In this document: positions 25,774 through 34,896 of the stretch, piece after piece
How the letters are laid out: each line of letters opens with the position of its first letter
Position numbering within the stretch: position 1 is the stretch's first letter
NCBI RefSeq assembly: GCF_003841485.1
Contig: NZ_REFY01000003.1
Span: 186,001 to 250,000, forward strand
Direction: 5' to 3'
Origin: Natrarchaeobius halalkaliphilus
Lineage (GTDB): Archaea; Halobacteriota; Halobacteria; Halobacteriales; Natrialbaceae
DNA: 64,000 nucleotides
Translations under genes and position numbers: made by a program
Notes under the pieces: model-generated
The model's input: the letters and a program-made list of their open reading frames with translations, nothing else
Database searches by the model: none
What the model was told of the DNA's origin: nothing

Positions 25774-28262
25774 TGTTTCACCGTAAGTTTCTCCGTTTCA
25801 ACGCCCTGTACGTCCAGATCGAACGTCGCGTCCTCGGAAACGGCGTACTCGAGGGTCGCATCGTCGCCGCTTGGAACGTCAGCCTCCCACTTGATGAACC
25901 ACTCGCCGTCCATCTCGACGACAGTCGCGCCGTCGCTTAGGCTCGTCGGCTCTGCCGTGACGATATCCGTGACCTCTACGGATTCGTTCGTACTCGAGTT
26001 GTTCTCGACGACGACCGACACCGTCCGTCCGTCTCCGTTCTCTTCGATCTCGCGTTCGACGAGGACGTTGTTCATGATCCGGGCGATCGCATCACCGATA
26101 TCCGGTTCCTCGCGACCGGTAACCTCCGCGACCTTCTGGGCCATCTCCGGGAGGATCTCTCCGAGGACGTTCTGTTTCTTCCGGCGCTGTTGCATCGAGC
26201 GGCGCTTGTTGAGGTAGGTCTTTAACTCCCGGGCGGCCTCGCGGACCGCGAGTTCGATCTCGTCTTCGATCTCGGGAACGTTGGCGACGGCGTCTTTCGA
26301 CTCGCTCGTGAACGGGACGTTCGTCGAGGCGACGTGGACCATGAGCACTGCGGGTCCGTTGGGAAGCCCGGAGCCGCCGGGCTGGTCGAGCCCGTAGTTG
26401 CGCCAGCCGATCGATCTGAGGACGTCGGTCGTCGCACAGGCCCCACGCTGGTAGACGAGCGGTACCCGGTTTGCAAACCGAAGTACGTCGACGCTTCCAT
26501 CTGCCTCGAGTTCGCCTCCGTAGGCGATACCCGCTTCGACGATGAACGGATCGCCGCCGTGAACTTCGGCGTCCCGCGTCGACGACGCGTAGAAGTCCGC
26601 GTCGAACTCCTTTTCGAGACCTGCGGAGACGAGGTCGGCGGAGATCGGTGAAAGACACCGCGTCGGCGGTGCCATGATATCCGTCTCTCGCATCCCATCG
26701 ACGAGATTGCTTACGGCATCACGATCGCTCTCGAGTTCTCGCACGAGCGGCGGATCGTCGGGAACGGTCGTCATCACCGCCCAGATCGCCTCGATGACGT
26801 TCTCCCGAGCGGTTTCACCGAACGCGACGTCGTCGTACTCCTCGGTTAGCTCTGCGGCCCTGTCGACGTACTCGCTGAGCGTTCGATGCGAGAGTCGGTG
26901 GCGAGCGTTCTCCTCGCGTTCGTCGTCGAACGTTCCTGCGAGACGCTGTGCGAAGGCGTAGACGATCTCGTCGTCCTTGCGCGTACTCGTCGCGTCGTCG
27001 ACGAGCTCGTAGAGGTCAGAAGCGAGCCTCGAGTCGTTCTCGGATCCAGACGAGGCTTCGTCTTCGCCCGCCGCCTCCCCGTCGAACTCCGCCCCGTCGC
27101 CGGTCGCCACGGCGTCGATCAGCTCGAGCCAGACGGCTTCGACGGCGTTCTCACGGACTGTCTCCCCAAAGGCGGTTCCGTGATCCGCTTCGACGTCTTC
27201 GGCGGCCGAGTCGACGACGGCGGACAGCTCGTGGTGGGCGATCCTGTCGCGATCGTCGACGGCGGAGGAGATGGCGTCCGCGAAGGCGGCCGTGGCGTCC
27301 GCGCCTTTGTTCGCGGTCGCATCTTCGACGGTTTTCCGGAGATCGAAGTCCTCTCGAGTTTCGGGTGGTCGCCAGCGCATCTCCCGTCCGTAGTGGCGGT
27401 CGCGAAAGGCGTCGACAACCGAGTCGGCCGTCTTCTTTCCGACTCTTGTGAACTCCTCCTGGAGGAATCCCGACACGGTGTGAGAATCCGTCGCCGTGAG
27501 CATCTTCATCACGGTTCCGAGTTCGACGCCGTGGGGGTGCGGCCGAATCTCTTCGGTCTCTTCGGGAAGCTGGTCGGTCGCCCGCTCGAACTTGAACGCC
27601 GCGTTCGGCTCGCGCAACTCGAGGCGGGCGTGGGGGTTGACGACCGCCGTGTGCTTGATGTAATCGTGGAGCTGCTGGCGGGCGCGCATGTTGGCTTCCA
27701 TCTCGAGTTCGATTCGCGTTCCGTGTGGCCGATCCCAGGACGTCGTCTTCTCGACGCTGATTTCGGGCTCGTTATCGTCCGTATCGACGATCAGTTCGAA
27801 GTATCGAGCCTCGCTCGATCCCTGGGTTCGACTCGTGATCTTCGCGGGCTTGCCGCTCGTGAGCTGAGAGTACAGAACCGCAGCGGAGATTCCGATCCCC
27901 TGTTGTCCGCGGCTTTGCTCGCGAACGTGAAACCGCGAGCCGTACAGCAGCTTCCCGAAGACTTTCGGGAGCGACTCCTTCGTCAGCCCCGGCCCGTTGT
28001 CCTCGACGATCAGGCGGTAGTAGTTTCCCTCTTCTTGAATCTCGACGTAGATATCCGGGAGAATTCCGGCTTCTTCTGCGGCGTCCAGAGCGTTGTCGAC
28101 GGCTTCTTTGACAGCCGTGACGAGGCCCCGAGCGCCGCTGTCGAAGCCGAGCATGTGCTTGTTCTTTTCGAAGAACTCGGCGATCGAGATCGCCTGCTGG
28201 TTCTCGGCCAGCTCCTCGGCGATCCCCGGCTCTTCGCCGAGTGTCGACTGGAACGACGTCAT
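25770..28262 (-). CDS. top6B: DNA topoisomerase VI subunit B
   Basis: An 830-residue GHKL ATPase subunit. The Bergerat fold shows EAVDNALDA (53-61), VEDNGPGL (87-94) and RGQQGIGIS (118-126). The helix-two-turn-helix region lies at about 255-300. The transducer domain and a C-terminal beta-sandwich ([18 protein letters not shown]) end the protein. It is much longer than the roughly 530-residue Sulfolobus subunit. Part of the excess is a central acidic region with an internal repeat (about 326-388 and 436-500). It is first gene of the top6B-top6A operon. Confidence 0.97.
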   Translation of the reverse strand: MTSFQSTLGEEPGIAEELAENQQAISIAEFFEKNKHMLGFDSGARGLVTAVKEAVDNALDAAEEAGILPDIYVEIQEEGNYYRLIVEDNGPGLTKESLPKVFGKLLYGSRFHVREQSRGQQGIGISAAVLYSQLTSGKPAKITSRTQGSSEARYFELIVDTDDNEPEISVEKTTSWDRPHGTRIELEMEANMRARQQLHDYIKHTAVVNPHARLELREPNAAFKFERATDQLPEETEEIRPHPHGVELGTVMKMLTATDSHTVSGFLQEEFTRVGKKTADSVVDAFRDRHYGREMRWRPPETREDFDLRKTVEDATANKGADATAAFADAISSAVDDRDRIAHHELSAVVDSAAEDVEADHGTAFGETVRENAVEAVWLELIDAVATGDGAEFDGEAAGEDEASSGSENDSRLASDLYELVDDATSTRKDDEIVYAFAQRLAGTFDDEREENARHRLSHRTLSEYVDRAAELTEEYDDVAFGETARENVIEAIWAVMTTVPDDPPLVRELESDRDAVSNLVDGMRETDIMAPPTRCLSPISADLVSAGLEKEFDADFYASSTRDAEVHGGDPFIVEAGIAYGGELEADGSVDVLRFANRVPLVYQRGACATTDVLRSIGWRNYGLDQPGGSGLPNGPAVLMVHVASTNVPFTSESKDAVANVPEIEDEIELAVREAARELKTYLNKRRSMQQRRKKQNVLGEILPEMAQKVAEVTGREEPDIGDAIARIMNNVLVEREIEENGDGRTVSVVVENNSSTNESVEVTDIVTAEPTSLSDGATVVEMDGEWFIKWEADVPSGDDATLEYAVSEDATFDLDVQGVETEKLTVKQ

Positions 28263-28377
28263 TATCCCCTCATACTAACGGCGGGGCTAAAAGGTGTGCG
28301 TTACCGGAGTGAAAGTGAACCCCTCGCCCCACAAAGGTTTAACCTCGAGCGAGACTTCGTCCCATACGAGAGGACAC

Positions 28378-29046
28378 ATGAGCCCCGACGACCACAGCGG
28401 ACGTGAGGACGGCGAAGAACAGCCACTCGAGGGAGAGGAGGCCGTCGTCGACGAGGAGGAGGAAATGGTCGTCGATGATGACGAAGGGATCGCCGTCGAG
28501 GCCGATCGCGTTCGAAACGCCGCGGCCGAAGAAGTCGATCAGCGGATCGTCGATCTGCTCTCGTGGATCCTCGATACGGAAACCCGCGCGAAGATCTACG
28601 TACACCTGCTCGCAAACCCGGGGAGCACGTCCGAAGAGGTCGCAAAGGGAACGGGACTCTATCCGAGTACGGTTCGGGAGGCGCTTGCGGAACTCCACGA
28701 CGAAGAACGTGTCACGCGGGAAAAACGCGCGAGCGAAGGGGCGGGAAACAACCCGTTCGAGTACACGGCGATACAGCCGAGCGAACTCGTCGGCGGCGTC
28801 GTCGATCAGGTCCAACGGGAGCTGAACACGATCTTTACGCTCGATCGTGTGCTCGACCGGAACGAGCGATCCGACCCAGCGATCGAAGGGGACGTCGAAC
28901 CGGTGACGATCACCGTCGACGAGATCGATCCGTTTGGAGACGACGCTCACCCGTCCAGGGTCGACGAGTCCGCAGACGATGGCCAGGAGGACGACGGACG
29001 GACGGACATCGAGATCAGCGAACCGGACGACGACACCGACCAGTAG
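28378..29046 (+). CDS. Winged helix-turn-helix regulator, divergent from top6BA
   Basis: A 222-residue acidic protein. After a 50-residue Asp/Glu leader, residues about 55-150 form a winged helix. It reads VDLLSWILDTETRAKIYVHLLANPGS, then SEEVAKGTGLYPSTVREALAEL and HDEERVTREKR. The rest is a short helical region and an acidic tail. It probably binds DNA as a dimer. It starts 116 nt from the top6B start on the opposite strand, so control of topoisomerase VI is a natural guess but unproven. ATG 28378 follows a TTTAA box about 30 nt upstream. Confidence 0.78.
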   Translation: MSPDDHSGREDGEEQPLEGEEAVVDEEEEMVVDDDEGIAVEADRVRNAAAEEVDQRIVDLLSWILDTETRAKIYVHLLANPGSTSEEVAKGTGLYPSTVREALAELHDEERVTREKRASEGAGNNPFEYTAIQPSELVGGVVDQVQRELNTIFTLDRVLDRNERSDPAIEGDVEPVTITVDEIDPFGDDAHPSRVDESADDGQEDDGRTDIEISEPDDDTDQ

Positions 29047-29149
29047 CGAGCAATCCGACTATCGTCGAAGAGAGAGCAATCCGATAAGCGGACGAAAGCG
29101 AGCAACGGAAAAGACGCACGGGCTCGAAGCACGGACGATCTGTCGCTGG

Positions 29150-30253
29150 CTACTCCTCGAGAACGAGCACGTCCGGGCGCTCGAGCGATTCGTCTACCCC
29201 GGCCGCGTCGACCGTCGTCATCGGCCAGTTGTCCGTTCGCGTCAGGATTTCGTAGTCGTCGTCGGTTATCAGGACGGTATCTTCGCTCTTTGCACCCTGA
29301 ACGGTCGGGTTCCAGGCGTAGGCCATCGGCAGCTCGACCGACGCCTCGTGATCGGGCGTCGCGATCCACTCTCGGCCGGAGAACCCGGCTGCGCCACCCT
29401 GATGGTGGTGACGCCACTCTCCACCGTAGCCGACGTCGTCGTAGGCCTCCTGAATCGCTGTAAAGACGTCACCGGCGGTCCCGCCGTCCGCGGCGACCGA
29501 CCGCGTCGCCGCAAGTGCGGCTGTTTCGACCCGTGTTGCCGCCTCGTGGCGCTCCTCGAGCCACTCCGGCGGATCGAAAGCGACGGTTCGGGAACAACTC
29601 GCGTGGAGCCCCCAGCGCTGGGTCGTAACCGAGACGAGCGCGTACTCTCCGAGTTCGGTGCGTTTCGGCGTGTAATGGCGATATCGCTGTACTCGTTCGG
29701 AGCCGCCGACGAGGACGACGGGCGCTTCGATCTCGCGTGCAGAGAGCGCGACACGGATCGCGGATGCGACCTCGAGTTCGGTGTCAGTCGTTCGAAGCTC
29801 GCGACAGACCGACTCGACCGCGGCGGCGGTCTCCTGTGCGAGCCTCCGGTAGCGCTCTCGATCCTGCTCGGTCAGAGGCTGTCGCAACGGCGTCGGATCC
29901 ACGGTCTCGAACCCCGGAACGGCGACATCCGCTGACGCCCGTCCATCGTTTTTCACGTGCGCTTCGATCGCCTCCGCAAGCGACGAGGCGTGCCACGGAA
30001 AGCGCTCGAGAGAGAACTCGCTCGTTTCGAGGTCGGGAAGCTCTTCGTCCACGATTCGATCCGCCTCGATGTTGTCCGTGAGGACCGTCAGATCCGCACC
30101 ATCGTAGCCAACCGCGGCGACTCCCGCGTCGGTCTCGCGGTCGACGACGTTGGTACCGCCGGTGAGCCAGGCGAAGGAGTTCGGACGCGCAAACCAGACC
30201 GAATCGAGATCGCGTGTCTCGAGGTACGACTCGAGGCGCTCTCGTTTGTCCAT
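29150..30253 (-). CDS. M24 family (pita-bread) peptidase homologue, metal ligands degraded
   Basis: A 367-residue protein with an N-terminal creatinase/prolidase domain (about 1-120) and a C-terminal pita-bread domain. The positions that hold the two ligand Asp residues in prolidases read LVSVTTQRWGLHASCSRTV (206-224), with no Asp. The first Glu site is AWNPTV (Asn315). His282-284 and Glu324 (AKSEDTVLI) remain. It therefore resembles creatinase and ectoine hydrolase, which keep the fold without metals, more than a true Xaa-Pro peptidase. The reaction is unknown. Confidence 0.8.
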   Translation of the reverse strand: MDKRERLESYLETRDLDSVWFARPNSFAWLTGGTNVVDRETDAGVAAVGYDGADLTVLTDNIEADRIVDEELPDLETSEFSLERFPWHASSLAEAIEAHVKNDGRASADVAVPGFETVDPTPLRQPLTEQDRERYRRLAQETAAAVESVCRELRTTDTELEVASAIRVALSAREIEAPVVLVGGSERVQRYRHYTPKRTELGEYALVSVTTQRWGLHASCSRTVAFDPPEWLEERHEAATRVETAALAATRSVAADGGTAGDVFTAIQEAYDDVGYGGEWRHHHQGGAAGFSGREWIATPDHEASVELPMAYAWNPTVQGAKSEDTVLITDDDYEILTRTDNWPMTTVDAAGVDESLERPDVLVLEE

Positions 30254-30467
30254 GCCGAATACTCTCGTGGCCGACTCTTGAATGTCGTGACATCGGACCG
30301 GGGAACGAGCGGAACGACGACTCTCGAGTTCGAGATGGACGCGACCCGTTTCCGGTCGATCGACCTCGCGAACGCGGCTTTCGCTCCCTCTCTCGTGCGA
30401 TTCCAGCGAGATAAGAACGACTCGGGTAACCTAAATACCGTCAAACCCAACCACCGTCCGAACGCCC

Positions 30468-31352
30468 GTGTCGACCGATAACAGCCTCTCTCGTACGGTA
30501 GCACGTCCGATAATCGCTCGGTTTGGCTTCCCGCAGTTGCTCGCAACGACGCTCGTCCTCGTCGGCGCGACGATCTTACTCGGCGTCGCCGCCAAAGCCA
30601 CCGGATCCGGATTGGCCTGTGAGGCCAACTGGCCCCAGTGTGACGCCGGCCCGTACAACCTGTTTCCGGCGAACCTCCCCAGTTTCTACGAGTGGTTCCA
30701 TCGGTTCGTCGCGATGTTCGCCGGGTTCGCGATCATCGGTTCCGCGCTCGCAGCCTGGCGGATTCCCAGTGTGGACAAACGCGTCGCGACGCTGGTGATT
30801 CTCGGAACGATCCTGACGCCGATTCAGATCGTTCTCGGCCGTGAAACCGTCCTTCAGTACGAGATGACGATCCTCTCGTTGCACTTCTGGACGGCGGTGC
30901 TCATCTTCGTCCTGTTCGTCGTTGCAACGGCGTTCGTCTGGAAGCCACGGCTGGATCGAACCCACGTCACAGGTGCGCTCGTGCTCACCGCCGCGTCGCT
31001 GCCGCTTCACGTTGCACTGAGTCCGCTCGCGCTCACGGATATCACGGAGTACTCTCCGACCGTCCAGATGATCCAGTACGCCGTTACGCTCGCGTTGCTC
31101 GCGGGCGTCATCGTCGCTGTCATGGTCGGCCGCTGGCGATTCGAGGACGAACGGGTTAGGTTGCTTTTATCCGTGGCGGCCGGGCTAGCACTCATCGTGG
31201 TCTTTCTGGGTCGGCGCGCCGTGATGACGTTCAATCCGGCACTCGACTATCTGTACGTCGTCGCTTCCGCCGTCCTCTTCGTGGTCTGTCTCGGTGGCAT
31301 CTGGCTCAGCCGTCGTGATCCGAGCGACTCGTCGAACTCCCCGTCGCGATAG
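30468..31352 (+). CDS. ctaA: Heme A synthase (COX15/CtaA family)
   Basis: A 294-residue integral membrane protein with about eight helices in the two-fold repeated CtaA pattern. The first extracytoplasmic loop is KATGSGLACEANWPQC with a Cys pair. Conserved heme-ligand His residues occur in WFHRFVAMFAG and LSLHFWTAV. It oxidises heme O to heme A for terminal oxidases. It starts with GTG at 30468; a TATA-like CTAAATAC lies about 34 nt upstream. No cytochrome oxidase genes are next to it. Confidence 0.92.
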   Translation: MSTDNSLSRTVARPIIARFGFPQLLATTLVLVGATILLGVAAKATGSGLACEANWPQCDAGPYNLFPANLPSFYEWFHRFVAMFAGFAIIGSALAAWRIPSVDKRVATLVILGTILTPIQIVLGRETVLQYEMTILSLHFWTAVLIFVLFVVATAFVWKPRLDRTHVTGALVLTAASLPLHVALSPLALTDITEYSPTVQMIQYAVTLALLAGVIVAVMVGRWRFEDERVRLLLSVAAGLALIVVFLGRRAVMTFNPALDYLYVVASAVLFVVCLGGIWLSRRDPSDSSNSPSR

Positions 31353-31411
31353 TGACTGAACCGGGCCGTCGTACCGTCGACGCTTTTTAGCTCACGGTCG
31401 AAGCATTCCCC

Positions 31412-31804
31412 ATGCGCACGAGTCTTAACATTCCCGAAGAGATGCTGGCCGAATTCGACCGGACCTGGCAGGCGGAGGGGCTCGACTCCCGATCACGGGC
31501 GCTTCGAGAGGCGATTCAGGAGTACGTCGAGTCGCACCATCGCCTCGAGACGGCTCGTGGAACCGTTGCGGCGACGATCGTCTTCGATTACGTCCACGAC
31601 GAGATCATCGGGGAACTCCACGAGCTCCAACACGAGTTCCAGGCCGAAATCGATACGACCTGTCACGTTCATCACGGAGAGTGGTGTCTGGAGACGATTT
31701 TTTGCCACGGATCGGCGGACGACATTCGATCGCTCGTCTACCAACTGAAGGACTTCGACGCCGTGAGCCGCGTTTCGGTGACGCTGTTGCGGTCTGAGAC
31801 CTGA
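31412..31804 (+). CDS. CopG/NikR-family metal-responsive regulator
   Basis: A 130-residue protein. An N-terminal ribbon-helix-helix (RTSLNIPEEMLAEFDRTWQ) is followed by an ACT-like domain with His74, HVH (85-87) and Cys92. In NikR the nickel ligands are His-x10-His-x-His-x5-Cys. Here the His-x10-His-x-His spacing is kept, but the Cys is one residue closer. It should bind DNA as a dimer and sense a metal, probably nickel. No nickel transporter or urease gene is nearby. A T-rich CTTTTTAG is about 25 nt upstream. Confidence 0.85.
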   Translation: MRTSLNIPEEMLAEFDRTWQAEGLDSRSRALREAIQEYVESHHRLETARGTVAATIVFDYVHDEIIGELHELQHEFQAEIDTTCHVHHGEWCLETIFCHGSADDIRSLVYQLKDFDAVSRVSVTLLRSET

Positions 31805-31824
31805 ACAACCAGAAACTGTAACCC

Positions 31825-32925
31825 TCACTTCCGATCGTTCTCGGCCCGGAGTCGGTCGATTCGCGTCTGTAACGGCGGGTTCGTCGCCAGCCAGTTCCGG
31901 CCCGGCGTCTCCGCGAGGTCGAACCCGGCCGCTTCGGCTGCCCGCTCGAAGGCGTCTGCGAGTTCGTCGGCACCGATTCGCTGAGCGGCACGCGCATCGG
32001 ACCGATACCGAAGCCGGCGTGCGAGTGCGAACCCACCAAGTACCACGACGACGGCCACGGGTCCGCCGACGACGATCGAGAGGTCGCCCAGAACCATCCC
32101 GATGACCACCACCAGCGCGGCGAAGATCGGTGCGACCGCGACGAGCCGTTCGAACCGAGCGGCCTGCTCGCGCCGCGCGACGAGCATCGCACGAAGCGTC
32201 CCGTCCTCGAGATTCGAGAGCGCCCCCTCGGAGACGAACAAGTATCGGCCACGAGGCGCACCCGAGAGCTCGAGCGAGAGGCGACCGTCGCCGCTGTCGA
32301 CGATACGAACGCCGCGGACGCCGGTATCGACGGAAGCGAGCAGCTCCTCGAGTCGATCCCGTTCGCGCTTCGTCGGTCGTCGCGTTCGCGACGTCACCGA
32401 GCTGATCAGCGGTGCAAGCGCCCAGAGACAGACGAACAGGACGGCGAGTGCGACCACGAGCGCTCCCGGACCCGCACGGATCGCGGGGGTGATGAGGGTG
32501 ACGAGAGCGAAGACCCCCAGAAACAGGACCGTCAGATACCGGGCGTACTGGCGTCTGGTCGCGGCCGGATCGTCGACGTGAGGGAGGTCCGGGCGTGCGC
32601 GAAGGATCCCGGACAGCGCTGCGGTTCCGACGATCCCGGCGACGACGCCTGCGACGATCGCCGCGACGAGATTCGAACCGATCTCGGGGCCGGGCACGAA
32701 GGCCGGTTCGACGCTCGAGGCCGCATCGACCACGATCCAGGACGAAATGGCCGCGATCGTCGCTGAACCGACGGTGACCACGTTCGTCCATCGCGTGGCC
32801 GTCTCGTCTCGCCGTCGTCTCGAGAGTCGGCCGAACAGGTACCCGACGACCGCGGCGATGGCTGAACCGACCACGACGGCGACGAGGAGACCGATCCAGA
32901 GGGCGAGGGCGATCAGGGGGGACAT
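31825..32925 (-). CDS. M48-like membrane protein lacking the zinc-binding motif
   Basis: A 366-residue membrane protein with about seven hydrophobic segments. Residues about 185-310 align in pattern with M48 (HtpX/Ste24) proteases. YLFVSEGALSNLEDGTLRAM matches the strand before the zinc helix, and the C-terminal NPPLQTRIDRL matches the family SHPP..RI.RL. Where HExxH should be, residues 250-254 read ARREQ, and the third ligand Glu before RSDA is also absent. It is therefore probably a pseudoprotease. The start at 32925 removes a basic leader. Confidence 0.72.
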   Translation of the reverse strand: MSPLIALALWIGLLVAVVVGSAIAAVVGYLFGRLSRRRRDETATRWTNVVTVGSATIAAISSWIVVDAASSVEPAFVPGPEIGSNLVAAIVAGVVAGIVGTAALSGILRARPDLPHVDDPAATRRQYARYLTVLFLGVFALVTLITPAIRAGPGALVVALAVLFVCLWALAPLISSVTSRTRRPTKRERDRLEELLASVDTGVRGVRIVDSGDGRLSLELSGAPRGRYLFVSEGALSNLEDGTLRAMLVARREQAARFERLVAVAPIFAALVVVIGMVLGDLSIVVGGPVAVVVVLGGFALARRLRYRSDARAAQRIGADELADAFERAAEAAGFDLAETPGRNWLATNPPLQTRIDRLRAENDRK

Positions 32926-33175
32926 ACCGATCGGTGGATGTGGATCTGTCAAAAACGTTGGGATCGACCGTTCGAATCGCGACCCGTTCGGCACTGGCGA
33001 ACGGTTCGCGCGGACTGTTGTACCGTGTCACCGGTGGGACTGCAGACGGGTTGCGGGCCCACCGGTACTGACTGACAGCAAACCGTATCAAACGCCGCCG
33101 GAATTACGCCGTGGACATCGCCATCACACCTCGAGTACCGCCGGAGATTTGACGGTTGGCTGCGTACAAAGGCAC

Positions 33176-33586
33176 ATGCCAGTCGAATCCGATGTCGAGC
33201 TTCGGGATGTGCTCTCGCACGAAACGATCGCCGTCGTCGGCTGCTCGAGTACCCCGGGCAAGGCGGCCCACGACGTACCGTTGTACCTCGACGAACGCGG
33301 GTACGACGTGATACCCGTCAACCCGTTTGCCGATGAGATATTCGGCCGGTCGGTCCCGGATACGCTCTCGGATGTCGACGAAGGAGTCGAGGTCGTCTGC
33401 GTGTTCCGTCCCAGCGAGGAGGTTGGTGGTATCGTCGACGGATCGCTCGAACGCGAGGACGTCGAGGCGATCTGGATGCAACAGGGGATTCGAGACGACG
33501 AGGCGGCCGCCCGGGCCGAAGATGACGGCCGAACGGTCGTCCAGAACCGGTGTATGAAAATCGAACATCGCCGCCTCGTCGCATAG
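33176..33586 (+). CDS. CoA-binding (YccU-like) domain protein
   Basis: A 136-residue single Rossmann domain. It starts VLSHETIAVVGCSSTPGKAAHDVPLYL, split around residue 20-30, then YDVIPVNPFADEIFGRSVPDTLSDV, the FRPSEEVG loop and IWMQQGIRDDEAAARA. This is the stand-alone CoA-binding family related to the succinyl-CoA synthetase alpha N-domain. It should bind CoA or NAD; no physiological role is established. ATG 33176 was picked because everything upstream in frame is antisense to the M48-like gene. Confidence 0.9.
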   Translation: MPVESDVELRDVLSHETIAVVGCSSTPGKAAHDVPLYLDERGYDVIPVNPFADEIFGRSVPDTLSDVDEGVEVVCVFRPSEEVGGIVDGSLEREDVEAIWMQQGIRDDEAAARAEDDGRTVVQNRCMKIEHRRLVA

Positions 33587-33687
33587 TACAATCGGGTCAG
33601 CGGCGAGTTCGGTTCGAACGATCGTTCCGTTTTCTACACCCACCGACAGAGACTTATCTCCAACCGGTGTACGTGGTATCAGTACCC

Positions 33688-33963
33688 ATGTGTGACCGGT
33701 TCGGGAACTGTTCGAACGACGGGACGTGTCAGCTCGTCCTCAGAAACCGGATTACAGGAATGGAACGCGTCGAATATCACTGCAAAGCTCATCTGGTGCT
33801 TCGAGTCTGGGAACTCGAGGACGATGACGCTCACGACGTTATCGACGCGACGCCGCTCAATCGATCGTCGTCGCCCACCGACCAGCCCGAACCCGGCCAG
33901 CGCGTTCAGTCCACGGATCCGTCGCCCGAATCGATCGAACCCGCCTCGAACCGGTTCGAGTAG
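33688..33963 (+). CDS. Small Cys-containing haloarchaeal protein
   Basis: A 91-residue protein. The N-terminal MCDRFGNCSNDGTCQLVLRN and VEYHCKAHLVLRVWELED give four Cys residues and one His that could bind zinc. Residues about 55-91 are a Pro/Ser/acidic disordered tail. No known family is recognised. A TATA-like GACTTATC lies about 33 nt upstream of the ATG. Confidence 0.6.
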   Translation: MCDRFGNCSNDGTCQLVLRNRITGMERVEYHCKAHLVLRVWELEDDDAHDVIDATPLNRSSSPTDQPEPGQRVQSTDPSPESIEPASNRFE

Positions 33964-34012
33964 CTTCGAGTCGTCCCGAGTCGGGATTCGGCTCGGTTCA
34001 GTGATCGACCGA

Positions 34013-34351
34013 TCACTCGGCGGCGGATTCGCTCGAGTGAGTTTCTGCGTTTTCGATCGGTTGTTCCGTCGCCGAGTCGTCCGCTTGCGAATCGTCCTCG
34101 AGTTCTGCCTCGTCGATCGCCGCCTCCGCGAGAATCTCCTCGCCGTCGATTCCCTGTTTGTCCGCGATCGCGAGCAACAACGCTCGCTGTTCCCCGAGTT
34201 GGTGATCGAGACGCTTGACCGTGTCGTGCGTATCGTCCATCTCCTCTTCGAGGCCGATGATTCGCTGCTGGAGTTGCTGTACCTGTTTGTACATGGCCTC
34301 GGCGCGGTCCGAAAGGCCCTGAATTTTCTTTGCAGTGCTTCCAAGTCCCAT
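34013..34351 (-). CDS. Coiled-coil DUF5798-type protein
   Basis: A 112-residue protein: MGLGSTAKKIQGLSDRAEAM, a heptad-rich coiled coil (about 20-60, VQQLQQRIIGLEEEMDD), LGEQRALLLAIADKQGIDGEEILAEA and an acidic tail. I recognise the haloarchaeal DUF5798 pattern from memory. Function is unknown. ATG 34351 excludes a basic upstream extension that would run towards the SRP RNA promoter. It is divergent from the SRP RNA gene. Confidence 0.7.
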   Translation of the reverse strand: MGLGSTAKKIQGLSDRAEAMYKQVQQLQQRIIGLEEEMDDTHDTVKRLDHQLGEQRALLLAIADKQGIDGEEILAEAAIDEAELEDDSQADDSATEQPIENAETHSSESAAE

Positions 34352-34470
34352 GGTCGATCCATGTGGCGGACGGCTAATGGGCCTTTTCCTTCCAGCGCCG
34401 TCGGTTCTGTACTGATTCTCGGTTCGGATCGTGACGAAAGCGCTTGCGGGCGATTGGAGAGACGAAAGGC

Positions 34471-34478
34471 CCTTAAGT
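34471..34478 (+). promoter_or_regulatory. Promoter of the SRP RNA gene
   Basis: CCTTAAGT is a TATA-like box centred about 25 nt upstream of the predicted 5' end of the SRP RNA near 34498. Confidence 0.5.
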
Positions 34479-34497
34479 TCAACCCCCATATCCTCCA

Positions 34498-34805
34498 GTG
34501 GATAGGTCGAGCAGTTTGGCCCTGCTCGTCACCCGCACTATGGTCATTAGCGGGGACCGAACGCCGCGGGCGTCCGGTCAGACCGACCGGGGCCCCGGGA
34601 GCCAACGTGGAAGCCTCGTCCGTCGGGGATAGCGGTCTACGGTGGCCGTCCGCAGGGACGACCCATCGTAGTTAACCGGCGACAGCCCATCAGGCGCGGA
34701 AGCGAGCAGTGGACCGCCGGACACCTGTCGCTCGACGGGTCGCGGGGTGGAGAAGGCAACTGGGATTCCCCCGGCCGGAACGCCGGGCAACCGCGGCCCT
34801 CCACA
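34498..34805 (+). ncRNA. ffs: Signal recognition particle 7S RNA
   Basis: About 308 nt, the size of haloarchaeal SRP RNA. The Alu-domain hairpins are visible: GAGCAG...CTGCTC, then CCCGC...GCGGG with a GGTCATTA loop. Domain IV helix 8 is diagnostic. It reads CATCAGG, then GC-GGAA-GC with the GGAA tetraloop at 34698-34701, then GAGCAGTGG, forming the asymmetric-loop SRP54 site. The 5' GTGGA can pair with the 3' TCCAC to close helix 5/1. It scaffolds SRP19 and SRP54 for membrane targeting. Ends are estimated to a few nt. Confidence 0.92.
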
Positions 34806-34896
34806 CTCATACTTCATACGACATCGCACTCGAGCGACCGCGCCGTTCTGGGTTCGATCCACACGACCGATTCGAGGTAACCGCGCGAGGAGTCGG

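Noticed and set aside
26886..28406. 506-codon open frame antisense to top6B
   Set aside because: Its product is Arg/Val/Gly-rich without family motifs and lies wholly over the clear top6B coding sequence; long antisense frames are expected in high-GC haloarchaeal DNA.
34498..34805. RNase P RNA as identity of the structured RNA
   Set aside because: The conserved RNase P core sequences are absent, whereas the GGAA-capped helix 8 and Alu-domain hairpins of SRP RNA are present.
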